DNA from: an uncultured Prevotellaceae bacterium
GTDB lineage: Bacteria; Bacteroidota; Bacteroidia; Bacteroidales; Bacteroidaceae
DNA length: 64,000 bases
Direction: 5' to 3'
NCBI GenBank assembly: GCA_946415645.1
Contig: CAMKTJ010000008.1
Location: forward strand, 1-64,000
Positions 17,486-25,110 of this stretch are shown here, piece by piece. The first letter of the stretch is position 1; each line of letters begins with the position of its first letter. A model generated the notes under the pieces. The model saw only the letters and a program-made list of their open reading frames with translations, was not told the DNA's origin and made no database searches. A program made the translations under genes and the position numbers.

Positions 17486-20410
17486 ATGCCCCCTTTTACG
17501 TTTAAGGCTGATGTGTATAAGCCAGAATATCGCAAGTTAAATACTATCTTTCTGAAAAAAAGAATCTGTCTTGCTTTTCTTGTAACTTTATTTTGTCTTC
17601 CCGTAATGGCACAAGACAACGATTCGGTATATATGGTCCAATACGTCAGCGACTCATTTACCAAACATGGCATCCCTGAGGCTTTTATTACATTGACGGA
17701 TACAAATGGCATTTCGAAGGACATGGTGTGGACAAGCCGTGGTGCCCGTTCACCTCATGCACAAGTTTGGGTTGCGAAAGTTGCGCGTAAGCCTCAGGTT
17801 TTTCTGGTAAAAGCAGAGCATCCTGATTATGAAACCGTAGTACAACGTCTGGAATTGAAAAATTTAAACCGGAAGGAAGAGTACCTTTTCCCAGATTTGT
17901 TCATGAAGCGTAAGATGAAGGAAACCACCCTGAACGAGGTTACAGTTTCAGCCACACGCGTTCAGATTGCCTATAAGGGTGATACGATTGTTGTGAATGC
18001 GGATGCTTTTAAGATTCCCGAGGGCTCTATGCTTGACGCGTTGGTGGCCAGCGTTCCGGGGGCGGAGTTGCGTGATGACGGCACCATATACATGAACGGG
18101 CGTAAGGTGGACTACCTGACATTGAACGGCAAGGATTTCTTTAAAGGTAAGAACCGCATTATGCTGGACAACCTTCCTTATTACATTGTAAGCAAACTGA
18201 AGTTCTACGAAAAGGATGTCCCACGCAGTCAAATGATTCACCAGGATACGTGGAAAAAGGATTATGTGATGGACGTGGAGTTGAAGAAGGAATATTCTAT
18301 CGGATATATGGCAAATGCCGAAGCGGGAATCGGGACTAAAGAGAAGTGGCTTGGGCGTTTGTTTGGTTTGCGTTTTACAGATAACTCCCGTATGGTACTA
18401 TTTGCAGGTGCTAACAATACGAACGAGGTCAGGGGGCCAGGTGCGGATGGTTGGAATGCCCAATCCAAGATTGTTACGGGAGAAAAAGAAAAGAAAATGT
18501 TAGGCGGCAGTATCTATGTGGAGGACAAAAACAACCGGTACAAGGAGAATGTTGAGGTACATGTAAACTGGGAGGATGACAAAGATGAAACACGCACGGC
18601 AAAAGAAACATTCATGGCTGGAAGCCAAGAGTATAGCAAGGCAAGAAATATTTCCAGTAGCAGGGATTTCAATAGTTCTCTCTCCAATAGATTGGAATTG
18701 AAGAAGGTCGGACTGTTTTTTGATACCAATTCCAACTATTACAAAAAGGACGGGGGCGGTTTTTCCCAGAGTGCCGCTTTCGCTTCGGATCCGTCTGGCT
18801 ATGGCTCCTGCATACAGGTGTTGGATTCAGTGTTTTCCACTTCTGTCAATCCATTATTGAAAAACTTATGTATCAACAGCGTCCTTGACCACACAAAATA
18901 CAACATCTCCGGATATGCGTTCAATCAAAGCATTACATGGGAGAAGAACCTTCATAACGGGGATGATGTCATTCTGTTTGCACGGGCTGATTACAACAAG
19001 GAGGACAAAGATGATTTCAGCTTGTACAGCCTGAATTATCCTTCAGCCGGAAGGGCTGGTGATAATCAGAACCGCTATAAACCTTACAGCGAACACGGAT
19101 ACACATTTCATGCTCACGGGAATTATTATCTTCATTTGCCGCATCGCTGGAATCTAGGGACGACGATAGGTTATAGTCAGCGCTATAGAAACAGCGAGAG
19201 TTCGCTGTACAGACTGGATAAGATAGGTTATGATGCAGAGCTTGGCATGCTACCTTCGCAGGCGGCATATCTACAGACTATTGACGCAGGGAATAGTTAC
19301 CTTAGTCAGTATATGATCAGGGATAACAAAAATAATTTCTTTGTCAATCATAATCACTATGGAAGTAAGAGCCGTATCTTTGCTACGGTTTCGGCCGACA
19401 TTGTCTATAGCAACGAGTCGGTCAGATACTGGCGTTCCAATCTACGATCGGATCTGTGTAAGAACAACTGGTATGTAGAACCGACAGTAAGTGTGGAATG
19501 TGAATCTGACAGTCTGTTCATGAAGAATTATCAGTTTGAATACAGATGCTCTGTCCGTACTCCCAACTTGATTCAGATGTTGGACATGAAGGATACGTCC
19601 GACCCTCTGTCCGTCATCCTGGGTAACCCTGATTTGCAGACTTCTCGCGTTCACCATTTTGAGTTATCTATGGATAATGCACAGTGGGAAAAGTTCTTTC
19701 GACTGAAGCTGACGGCAAATATTTTGGACAACATGGTGGCAAACGGCTTTACTTATAACCCGCAGAGCGGTGTATATACCTATCGTCCGGAGAATGTAAA
19801 GGGTAACTGGAATGCTTCCATAGGTACCTTCTATAATAAAACAATTGGCAAACAGAAACGTTACAAGTTTGAGGGCGGTACAAATTTTGACTACGTCCAC
19901 AATGTGGATTTGGCACGGGTGGAAGGATTCCTTGAGAGTCAGTTGAGCCGAGTGAACCATTACATCACGTCTCAGAACCTTAAGGTGTCCTACAATAAGG
20001 AAAGCCTGCGTCTGGAAATGGGTGGCAATCTTGCCTGGAACGTAGCCACTCGGGAATTGAATGATGCAACAAATATCAATGCTTTTGATTTCAGCTATGG
20101 TCTGAGTGGGCAATATACCTTCCCATGGAAGATACAGTTTGCAACGGACTTGAAGATGTATAGCCGTCGTGGATATGAGGAGAGGGCCATGAATACAAAC
20201 GAATTGGTATGGAATGCTTCCGTATCCCGTCCTTTTATGAAAGGGAAACTCATAGTCAAAGTAGATGCTTTTGATATCCTGAAGCAACGCTCCAGCACAA
20301 GATATATTGTGAACGGACAAGGGCGAACAGAAACTTGGCAACTATGCATGCCTCGCTACGCCATGTTGAAGGTTGCATATAAGTTTAACAAAAATCCAAA
20401 GAAGAAATAA
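17486..20410 (+). CDS. Large outer-membrane beta-barrel receptor (OMP_b-brl_3 type)
   Basis: 974 residues. It begins with an unusually long 24-residue lead before the signal-peptide core (RICLAFLVTLFCLPVMAQ, about 28-43); no internal ATG offers a shorter start, so the true start may be a rarer codon. An N-terminal beta domain (about 50-145), a plug-like segment (IPEGSMLDALVASVPGAELRDDG, LNGKDFFKGKNR) and a barrel follow. It is clearly paralogous in architecture to the receptor at 9503 (PEGS..LP/VPGAE..DDG shared). It is followed after 6 bp by a truncated C39 peptidase/exporter gene, an arrangement I associate with peptide-export loci in this phylum; ligand unknown. Confidence 0.85.
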   Translation: MPPFTFKADVYKPEYRKLNTIFLKKRICLAFLVTLFCLPVMAQDNDSVYMVQYVSDSFTKHGIPEAFITLTDTNGISKDMVWTSRGARSPHAQVWVAKVARKPQVFLVKAEHPDYETVVQRLELKNLNRKEEYLFPDLFMKRKMKETTLNEVTVSATRVQIAYKGDTIVVNADAFKIPEGSMLDALVASVPGAELRDDGTIYMNGRKVDYLTLNGKDFFKGKNRIMLDNLPYYIVSKLKFYEKDVPRSQMIHQDTWKKDYVMDVELKKEYSIGYMANAEAGIGTKEKWLGRLFGLRFTDNSRMVLFAGANNTNEVRGPGADGWNAQSKIVTGEKEKKMLGGSIYVEDKNNRYKENVEVHVNWEDDKDETRTAKETFMAGSQEYSKARNISSSRDFNSSLSNRLELKKVGLFFDTNSNYYKKDGGGFSQSAAFASDPSGYGSCIQVLDSVFSTSVNPLLKNLCINSVLDHTKYNISGYAFNQSITWEKNLHNGDDVILFARADYNKEDKDDFSLYSLNYPSAGRAGDNQNRYKPYSEHGYTFHAHGNYYLHLPHRWNLGTTIGYSQRYRNSESSLYRLDKIGYDAELGMLPSQAAYLQTIDAGNSYLSQYMIRDNKNNFFVNHNHYGSKSRIFATVSADIVYSNESVRYWRSNLRSDLCKNNWYVEPTVSVECESDSLFMKNYQFEYRCSVRTPNLIQMLDMKDTSDPLSVILGNPDLQTSRVHHFELSMDNAQWEKFFRLKLTANILDNMVANGFTYNPQSGVYTYRPENVKGNWNASIGTFYNKTIGKQKRYKFEGGTNFDYVHNVDLARVEGFLESQLSRVNHYITSQNLKVSYNKESLRLEMGGNLAWNVATRELNDATNINAFDFSYGLSGQYTFPWKIQFATDLKMYSRRGYEERAMNTNELVWNASVSRPFMKGKLIVKVDAFDILKQRSSTRYIVNGQGRTETWQLCMPRYAMLKVAYKFNKNPKKK

Positions 20411-20416
20411 GTAAGG

Positions 20417-20641
20417 ATGAGACGTTCGTTCCCTCACTATCATCAGTTAGATTCTTCTGGTTGCGGCCCCACATGTTTGCGGATGATTGCCCGCCATTAT
20501 GGACATAGCTATACCTTAGAAACCTTACGTGAACGAAGCTTTATTACCAGGGAAGGTGTTTCCATGATTGGTATGGTAATTTTTCTTCCTATATACATAC
20601 TCAAAATAGGGCATGGTACGATTGGATTGCTGGGGAGGTAA
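20417..20641 (+). pseudogene. Truncated C39 peptidase / peptide-exporting ABC transporter (5' fragment)
   Basis: About the first 50 residues match the N-terminus of bacteriocin-processing C39 ABC exporters: FPHYHQLDSSGCGPTCLRM and RHYGHSYTLETLRERSFITREGVSMIG. The expected catalytic Cys is present (residue 16), but the residue before it is Gly where the family has Asp/Glu. Homology ends at about 20565-20570; the rest of the frame is out-of-register sequence and the membrane and ATPase domains are gone. Full-length relatives have about 700 residues. It starts 6 bp after the receptor gene, so it was probably co-transcribed with it. It is non-functional as an exporter. Confidence 0.8.
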
Positions 20642-20913
20642 TGAGTAGCCTTCCTGGATTGGGCAAATTGACTGACTATATTGATCGTCGTGTTTCAATG
20701 GCACATGAATATACTGAAGCAGCTTTATATGATGCTATATGTCGTGGTGAGCTTAGCCATACTGGATATTTTTATGTAGTTAATAGTTGGCGAGGCGATT
20801 ATACTTCCGTAACGGAAACGTACAATGCGGGAACAGGTAAGTTAATTACATCTATTGATGTTAATATCATAACTGGAAAATTAAAGAATAACAGAACAGG
20901 CGAAGAGTATTAA
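20641..20913 (+). pseudogene. 3' fragment of an unidentified gene joined to the C39 remnant
   Basis: A 90-residue frame (MSSLPGLGKLTDYIDRR to NNRTGEEY). The same frame is open upstream through the last part of the C39 remnant (RAWYDWIAGEV just before the ATG) with good codon use, so this looks like the C-terminal part of a larger protein fused out of frame to the exporter fragment rather than a complete gene. I do not recognise the family. It contains no signal peptide or membrane segment. Confidence 0.5.
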
Positions 20914-20938
20914 CTGGTAGTTTGATTGTTTGACTGTT

Positions 20939-20998
20939 GAGGTACATAGAGCGGCGAGAAAAATGGGAACACCATTTTTCCCTTCCTCTATGTATCTC
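20939..20998. repeat. Long nested hairpin
   Basis: Outer arms of 13 bp (20939-20951 and 20986-20998; one G-T mismatch) enclose a perfect 9-bp hairpin GAAAAATGG / CCATTTTTC with a 5-nt loop (20958-20980). It lies just after the gene fragments. No T-tract follows directly, so it is not a standard terminator; it could be a structured RNA end or the footprint of a small element. The rest of the gap to 21178 is A/T-rich without other features. Confidence 0.65.
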
Positions 20999-21178
20999 TT
21001 GTGTGTTTTCTTTGCAAGCATTATGCGTTGTTGTTAACTAGTTTTTGTGACGATATAACATTTTAATTTTATTATTTTTGAAAAGAGTATTGGAAATTAA
21101 AATTATGTTGTATCTTTGTTCATATTTTGATAATTGATTTTTATATAGTTTTTTTCTATCAATTTTGCTATATTAATT

Positions 21179-22915
21179 ATGCATGCTCCTTTATTTGCAG
21201 AAGCCAAAGAGTTATTAGATACGAGACGCCTTTTTCTATTTGTAGTATTGCTCTTTTGTTGTTTCCTTGGCGTATATTCAAAATGGTATGATGAAAAGTT
21301 TCAAATGCATCCGGATTATGGATTCTATAAAGTAGAATTGGATACACTCTCTGGTGGTCCCGATGTATTGAAGATAACTACTAAGGGAGCGTGTAAAGGC
21401 ATAATGGGCAGGAACTATCCAGTATTTCATCTTACTGAGAAAGATGATAGTCTGACACTGAAAATTAGATATAAGGTCGAGAAGTGTAAATATGTATGGG
21501 CGGTCGTTTTCACGTATAACAATACCCTGACTGTTTTGAAGGCTGATACACTTAATCTACCTCTAACGGATGAATGGACAGATATCTCTCTCCCTGTCTA
21601 TACGAAGGATGCGACATTCTTGAATATAAATATACAAACAGAAGGGGATAGTCTGGCTATCTGCGGTCAATTATATATGTCAGATTTCCAACTCCTGAAC
21701 GGTAATTCCTTATTAAAGTCAAATATTGGTGATATACCGACGGAACAGATAGATTCGTCGGGTGTCATTCCCTCGTCCGAAATGCTGCAACTGCCCATAA
21801 TGGGCAAACGGATATTGGCATTGGGCGAAACGTCTCACGGAACAGAAACCCTGTCGCAGAAAGTGTTCTCTCTGATGCAAGATCGTATCACAAATCACAA
21901 TTGCAGACTGGTAATGTTGGAGTTCCCGATGGAATATTCTCTTATGGTGAACAGGTACGTACAGGGCGACGAACACTTTAGTATTACAGATATATCGGAA
22001 TTTATTCAGATGTCTTCGCTACACTCAGATTCTTTCATTTCTTTTATACAGTGGCTTAGAGATTTCAACGTGAGAAGCAAAGATAAAGTTACGTTACTGG
22101 GCTTTGACCCGCATGAGTTTCTTCCTTTCGAAAAAAGAGTAAGCTTATGCAAATTACTTTACGATCTGAATATCAAACGTTATGCGTCCGTTGATACTTT
22201 ATGTGTAAAAATCATGAGTAATACGACTGGAAAGGAATTACTTCCTCTGTTCGATAAGAATGAAGAATTAAAAAAAATGTTACTTCCTCCAGAGCGGACA
22301 TTTATACGCTATAGCATAGAAAAGTGGGGGGCTGATAGATTTTTTATCCGAGACAGTTTAATGGCGGAAGTAGCAGAACAGGTAGTTGACCGTTTTCTCT
22401 CACTGGGTAAGACTGCAACGTTCTATGCACACTTTGGCCATGTCGGATACCGTTCCTGCTATATTTTATACGGTTTTGATTATCATTCCATGGGAGACAT
22501 TCTGAAGAATAGATATGCTGGTGATTATGCCTGCATTGCATTGTCGGCATTTCAAGGTTCTGCACATGTTTATAATGTCCATGTAGAAAAATCTATGCCT
22601 TTACAGAAGGCCCCTGTTTCAAGTCTTGAGTATCAGCTGGGTAGATTCGGGAAGGAAGAGATATATTTCGACATGAATGCTTCTCCACATACGCAAGTTT
22701 TTCAGTTGAGATGTACTGGAAGCTTTTATTTGGACAAGCAGTTCTGTTGGCAGATACCTGGTGCCGCAATAGACGGGCTTATATTATTTAGGGAAGCAAA
22801 ACCTTTTTGCAAAACAGAATACACACAAGATTCTGTTTATTCAGCATACTTAAATAGACTTGCTGAGATGCGAAGGAAAGTAATAATGTTGAAAGATACT
22901 GCTAATAAACAATAG
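21179..22915 (+). CDS. Erythromycin-esterase-family protein
   Basis: 578 residues. One N-terminal membrane helix (LFLFVVLLFCCFLGVY, about 18-33), a beta-sandwich-like region to about 180, then the EreA/EreB-like domain: LALGETSHGTETLSQKVFSL (about 212-231; the conserved GE..HG), RLVMLEFPMEYS, and LGFDPHEFLPF. The His at ARFYAHFGHVGY-like position (FYAHFGHVGYR) is also conserved. Characterised members hydrolyse macrolide lactones, but many Bacteroidetes homologues sit near peptide-export clusters and their substrates are unknown; resistance should not be assumed. It lies 265 bp after the exporter remnant, same strand. Confidence 0.82.
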   Translation: MHAPLFAEAKELLDTRRLFLFVVLLFCCFLGVYSKWYDEKFQMHPDYGFYKVELDTLSGGPDVLKITTKGACKGIMGRNYPVFHLTEKDDSLTLKIRYKVEKCKYVWAVVFTYNNTLTVLKADTLNLPLTDEWTDISLPVYTKDATFLNINIQTEGDSLAICGQLYMSDFQLLNGNSLLKSNIGDIPTEQIDSSGVIPSSEMLQLPIMGKRILALGETSHGTETLSQKVFSLMQDRITNHNCRLVMLEFPMEYSLMVNRYVQGDEHFSITDISEFIQMSSLHSDSFISFIQWLRDFNVRSKDKVTLLGFDPHEFLPFEKRVSLCKLLYDLNIKRYASVDTLCVKIMSNTTGKELLPLFDKNEELKKMLLPPERTFIRYSIEKWGADRFFIRDSLMAEVAEQVVDRFLSLGKTATFYAHFGHVGYRSCYILYGFDYHSMGDILKNRYAGDYACIALSAFQGSAHVYNVHVEKSMPLQKAPVSSLEYQLGRFGKEEIYFDMNASPHTQVFQLRCTGSFYLDKQFCWQIPGAAIDGLILFREAKPFCKTEYTQDSVYSAYLNRLAEMRRKVIMLKDTANKQ

Positions 22916-23154
22916 ATTTTGCCAAGGCACTTTACGACCTCGAGAAAGGACGTAATATATCTCCCAAATAGACAAAATTGGGATTGTGAAATCAATGAAA
23001 TAGAGTTTTAAGGTAAATTGTTGGTAATGCCTGCCATTTCTTCGCGAGGGGAGTGGCAGGCTTATTTTTTTGCTGCATAACGGGCTTGTTTGAGGGGCTT
23101 GTCTATTATTTTTACTTTTCTCTTTAGGGGGAGTTGCAAAAGCGTTTTTTGCTA

Positions 23155-23208
23155 CTATTAATGGTAGCAATTATTGCTATTAATAGTAACACATTTTTCT
23201 ATTAATAG
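23155..23208. repeat. Three palindromic CTATTAATAG sites at exact 22-bp spacing
   Basis: CTATTAATGG (23155-23164), CTATTAATAG (23177-23186) and CTATTAATAG (23199-23208); the last two are perfect 10-bp palindromes. Start-to-start distances are 22 and 22. The first lies within a further perfect hairpin, TTGCTAC / GTAGCAA. The phasing puts all three on one DNA face, as in iterons or multi-site operators. Confidence 0.75.
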
Positions 23209-23262
23209 CTCGCAAAATTCCTGCTTTTCATGGTTTGTAAGTATTTTTCCATAAATAGTCCT

Positions 23263-23290
23263 CTAATCCCGAATCCATAATCCCTAATCC
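23263..23290. repeat. Heptamer array (C/A)(T/G)AATCC x4
   Basis: Four 7-bp units: CTAATCC, CGAATCC, ATAATCC, CTAATCC. Intergenic. Confidence 0.75.
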
Positions 23291-23354
23291 ATTTTTTCTT
23301 CCTAACGAGGGAGAAAAAAATCCCTAACTGGGGAGTAAGTTTTACTCAGTTAAT

Positions 23355-23382
23355 CAAAAAAAAGCGGCCTTTACGGACCGCT
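23355..23382 (-). terminator. Terminator for the VirE-family gene
   Basis: On the minus strand AGCGG..CCGCT (23363-23382, with additional inner GG/CC pairs) is followed by eight T residues (23355-23362). It lies about 155 nt past the VirE gene's stop, beyond the left repeat array. Confidence 0.75.
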
Positions 23383-23472
23383 CTTGATTTGTCAAGAATC
23401 TTCGTGAATTTCAAATAATCCAAGATGTTACTCTTTGTGCGTTGACCCCCGATTGTTACCGAGGATGAGGAT

Positions 23473-23533
23473 AGGTATATATTGGCTTAACATATACCTA
23501 ACATATACCTATCATATACCCTAACACGTACCT
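23473..23533. repeat. Left inverted array of the VirE module (hairpin + 11-bp repeats)
   Basis: AGGTATATATT (23473-23483), loop GGCTT, AACATATACCT (23489-23499) form a 27-bp hairpin. Toward the gene follow another identical AACATATACCT (23500-23510), a 12-bp variant (23511-23522) and AACACGTACCT (23523-23533), ending 3 bp from the gene's stop codon. It is the mirror image of the array at 24916-24964, including the loop (AAGCC versus ATGCC when read outward). Confidence 0.88.
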
Positions 23534-23536
23534 TTT

Positions 23537-24742
23537 TCAGGCCGCCTTAAGCGCGACCTTGTAGAATGGCATATTGCCACGATGGGTCAGTTCATAACCC
23601 AGTTCCTTCAATGCCAACCCCAAATGAATCTTTGTGCTTCTGTTCATTGGTAGTGAGGGGTACTCTGCTTGAATGACCTGCAACAGTTGGTTGCAATTCA
23701 TAGCCTTTGAAGTCTCTCCCTCTTTTGGCTTATGGAAGCAGGCAACCACAATCTCGGCTAAGTCCTTCTTCTCGGCAAATTCGATGTTAATTTCCTGAAT
23801 ACGGACTACTTCCTCGTTGTTGAACCAGTAAGGCGCTTTTTGCTCTCGCAGTTCATATAGCACTTGGGCATAAAGCTGCTCGTAATTGATTTCCCCTACA
23901 TTATCTATATACTGGCCTTGTGGAATCTGAATACAGATATAACGCCTGCTTCCTGTAGCATCCGTAAGTGGATGTGGATTGTTGGTAGTTGCCACAAAGG
24001 AAGCGAATCGGGGTCTGTCCTCCTGAGCACAACCAAAGATAGGCCTGCCGTTTACCTTGCTCTTAGAGAGTGTCTGCTTCAGGGCAGCATGCTGACTGGG
24101 GCGGATGGCATCCAACTCATCCAGATTCACCAAGAGGTTGTTGGTCAGGGCCATCTCCTTGTCGAACTTGTTGCTCAGGTTCAGATGATCCAGATAATAC
24201 TGGCGCAGATGTGGAGGAAGCATCCTGCGAAGGAAGGTTGTCTTGCCACATCCCTGCGAGCCAATCAGGGTAGGAACGCATTCATTACCATGTAGAGTAT
24301 CCATCTGCAGCCAATGGGCAACGGTGGAACGAAGCCAGACGGAGAGGAACGACAATTGCTCGGAGCTGACGCCAGGCAAGCGGCCAAACAGGTCGGCAAC
24401 ATGATTCTGTCCGTCCCAAACAGGCAAACTACTCAGGAATTCCTCGATGGGATTGAAGGAAGGAACCTCCTCAGAGTGGATATACTCTACGATGTCCGAC
24501 TTGGGGTTGCCTTCAGCAATCTCCTGGCGCTTTGCCCTCAGGATGATGCTGTTCAGCGCCTCCTGGGTCAGTGGACGGTAATCTGATGTCTGGTTGCCAT
24601 CCTTCTGGGTGGCAAACTCAGTCTTCCCGTTCAGGATGTTTCTACGAAACAGATAATTCTCGACTAGGAACTGCTCAACGACAAGCATCCCCTCCAGAGA
24701 AGCATTCATAGCCTCTCCGTTAACAAGTAATTCTTTACTCAT
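23537..24742 (-). CDS. VirE-family (virulence-associated E / DUF3874-like) P-loop ATPase, single-gene module
   Basis: 401 residues from ATG at 24740-24742 (MSKELLVNGEAMN); a frame extends upstream to 24829 but crosses the -7 box, so the short form is preferred. N-terminal about 110 residues are a linker-type region (DYRPLTQEALNSIILRAKRQ); the ATPase core has Walker A LIGSQGCGKTTFLRRM, Walker B-like NNLLVNLDELDAI, and sensor FVATTNNPHPLTDATGSRRYICI. These are SF3-type helicase/primase-associated ATPases of phages and integrative elements. Here there is no primase, integrase, HU-like gene or amidase partner as in the usual Bacteroidales VirE loci; instead the gene alone is bracketed by mirror-image repeat arrays. 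The C-terminus (LALKELGYELTHRGNMPFYKV) looks like a winged-helix DNA-binding end. Confidence 0.88.
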   Translation of the reverse strand: MSKELLVNGEAMNASLEGMLVVEQFLVENYLFRRNILNGKTEFATQKDGNQTSDYRPLTQEALNSIILRAKRQEIAEGNPKSDIVEYIHSEEVPSFNPIEEFLSSLPVWDGQNHVADLFGRLPGVSSEQLSFLSVWLRSTVAHWLQMDTLHGNECVPTLIGSQGCGKTTFLRRMLPPHLRQYYLDHLNLSNKFDKEMALTNNLLVNLDELDAIRPSQHAALKQTLSKSKVNGRPIFGCAQEDRPRFASFVATTNNPHPLTDATGSRRYICIQIPQGQYIDNVGEINYEQLYAQVLYELREQKAPYWFNNEEVVRIQEINIEFAEKKDLAEIVVACFHKPKEGETSKAMNCNQLLQVIQAEYPSLPMNRSTKIHLGLALKELGYELTHRGNMPFYKVALKAA

Positions 24743-24826
24743 AACAGTTAGTTTTGTTTTGGTTAATAAATAAGATATTTCGTTCTTGTGTGCTCTTCTT
24801 TGAATGGTTATCGCTGAAAAAGCATG

Positions 24827-24834
24827 CAAAGATA
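24827..24834 (-). promoter_or_regulatory. -7 box for VirE-family gene
   Basis: Minus-strand TATCTTTG, 85 bp upstream of the chosen start and 82 bp inside the right repeat array. Confidence 0.6.
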
Positions 24835-24915
24835 TAAAATATTTTCATTAACTATCGAAAAACAACCCCCAATAAGCACGTTTTTTCGCATTCCGGGGTG
24901 TTAAATTCGGCGTTG

Positions 24916-24964
24916 AGGTATATGATAGGTATATGTCAGGTATATGTTATGCCAACATGTACCT
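24916..24964. repeat. Right inverted array of the VirE module
   Basis: AGGTATATGAT, AGGTATATGTC, AGGTATATGTT at an exact 11-bp period (24916-24948), loop ATGCC, then AACATGTACCT (24954-24964) closing a 27-bp hairpin with the last unit. The extra half-sites lie on the gene side, as in the left array. A G/C-rich inverted pair (CCCC at 24866-24870, GGGG at 24895-24898) lies just inside. The remaining gap to 25110 carries the next gene's promoter only. Confidence 0.88.
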
Positions 24965-25062
24965 GTCGCAAGTGCCGATAACCATCGTATTTCTGCACAA
25001 GTGGAGGTACATCTTTTGTTATTTTTTTCGTCTTTTATTAGGTTGCTAAAGCAAAAAAATAG

Positions 25063-25070
25063 TATCTTTG
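25063..25070 (+). promoter_or_regulatory. -7 box for DUF4919 gene
   Basis: TATCTTTG with TTG at 25043-25045 as possible -33; the start codon is 40 bp further on. Confidence 0.65.
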
Positions 25071-25110
25071 AAGTCAGAAAAACCTAAAAACGACAAAAAC
25101 ACACAGGATT

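Larger units (their letters stand above)
22916..23472. other. Gene-free gap with arrays and terminator
   Basis: No credible gene. It contains the 22-bp-phased CTATTAATAG array (23155-23208), a heptamer array (23263-23290), a minus-strand terminator (23355-23382) and a small CTTGA/TCAAG hairpin (23383-23396). A 106-residue minus-strand frame overlapping the esterase end has no coding signs. Confidence 0.6.

Noticed and set aside
21179-22915. Macrolide resistance gene
   Set aside because: It belongs to the erythromycin-esterase superfamily, but with an added N-terminal domain and no resistance context; activity on macrolides cannot be claimed.
22850-23170. 106-residue minus-strand frame after the esterase gene
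   Set aside because: Overlaps the esterase 3' end antisense, has no start context, signal peptide or recognisable motif.
23473-24964. Plasmid or phage replication module
   Set aside because: No other replication, partition, integrase or structural genes lie around the VirE-type gene; flanks are ordinary chromosome. Kept as an unexplained single-gene module instead.
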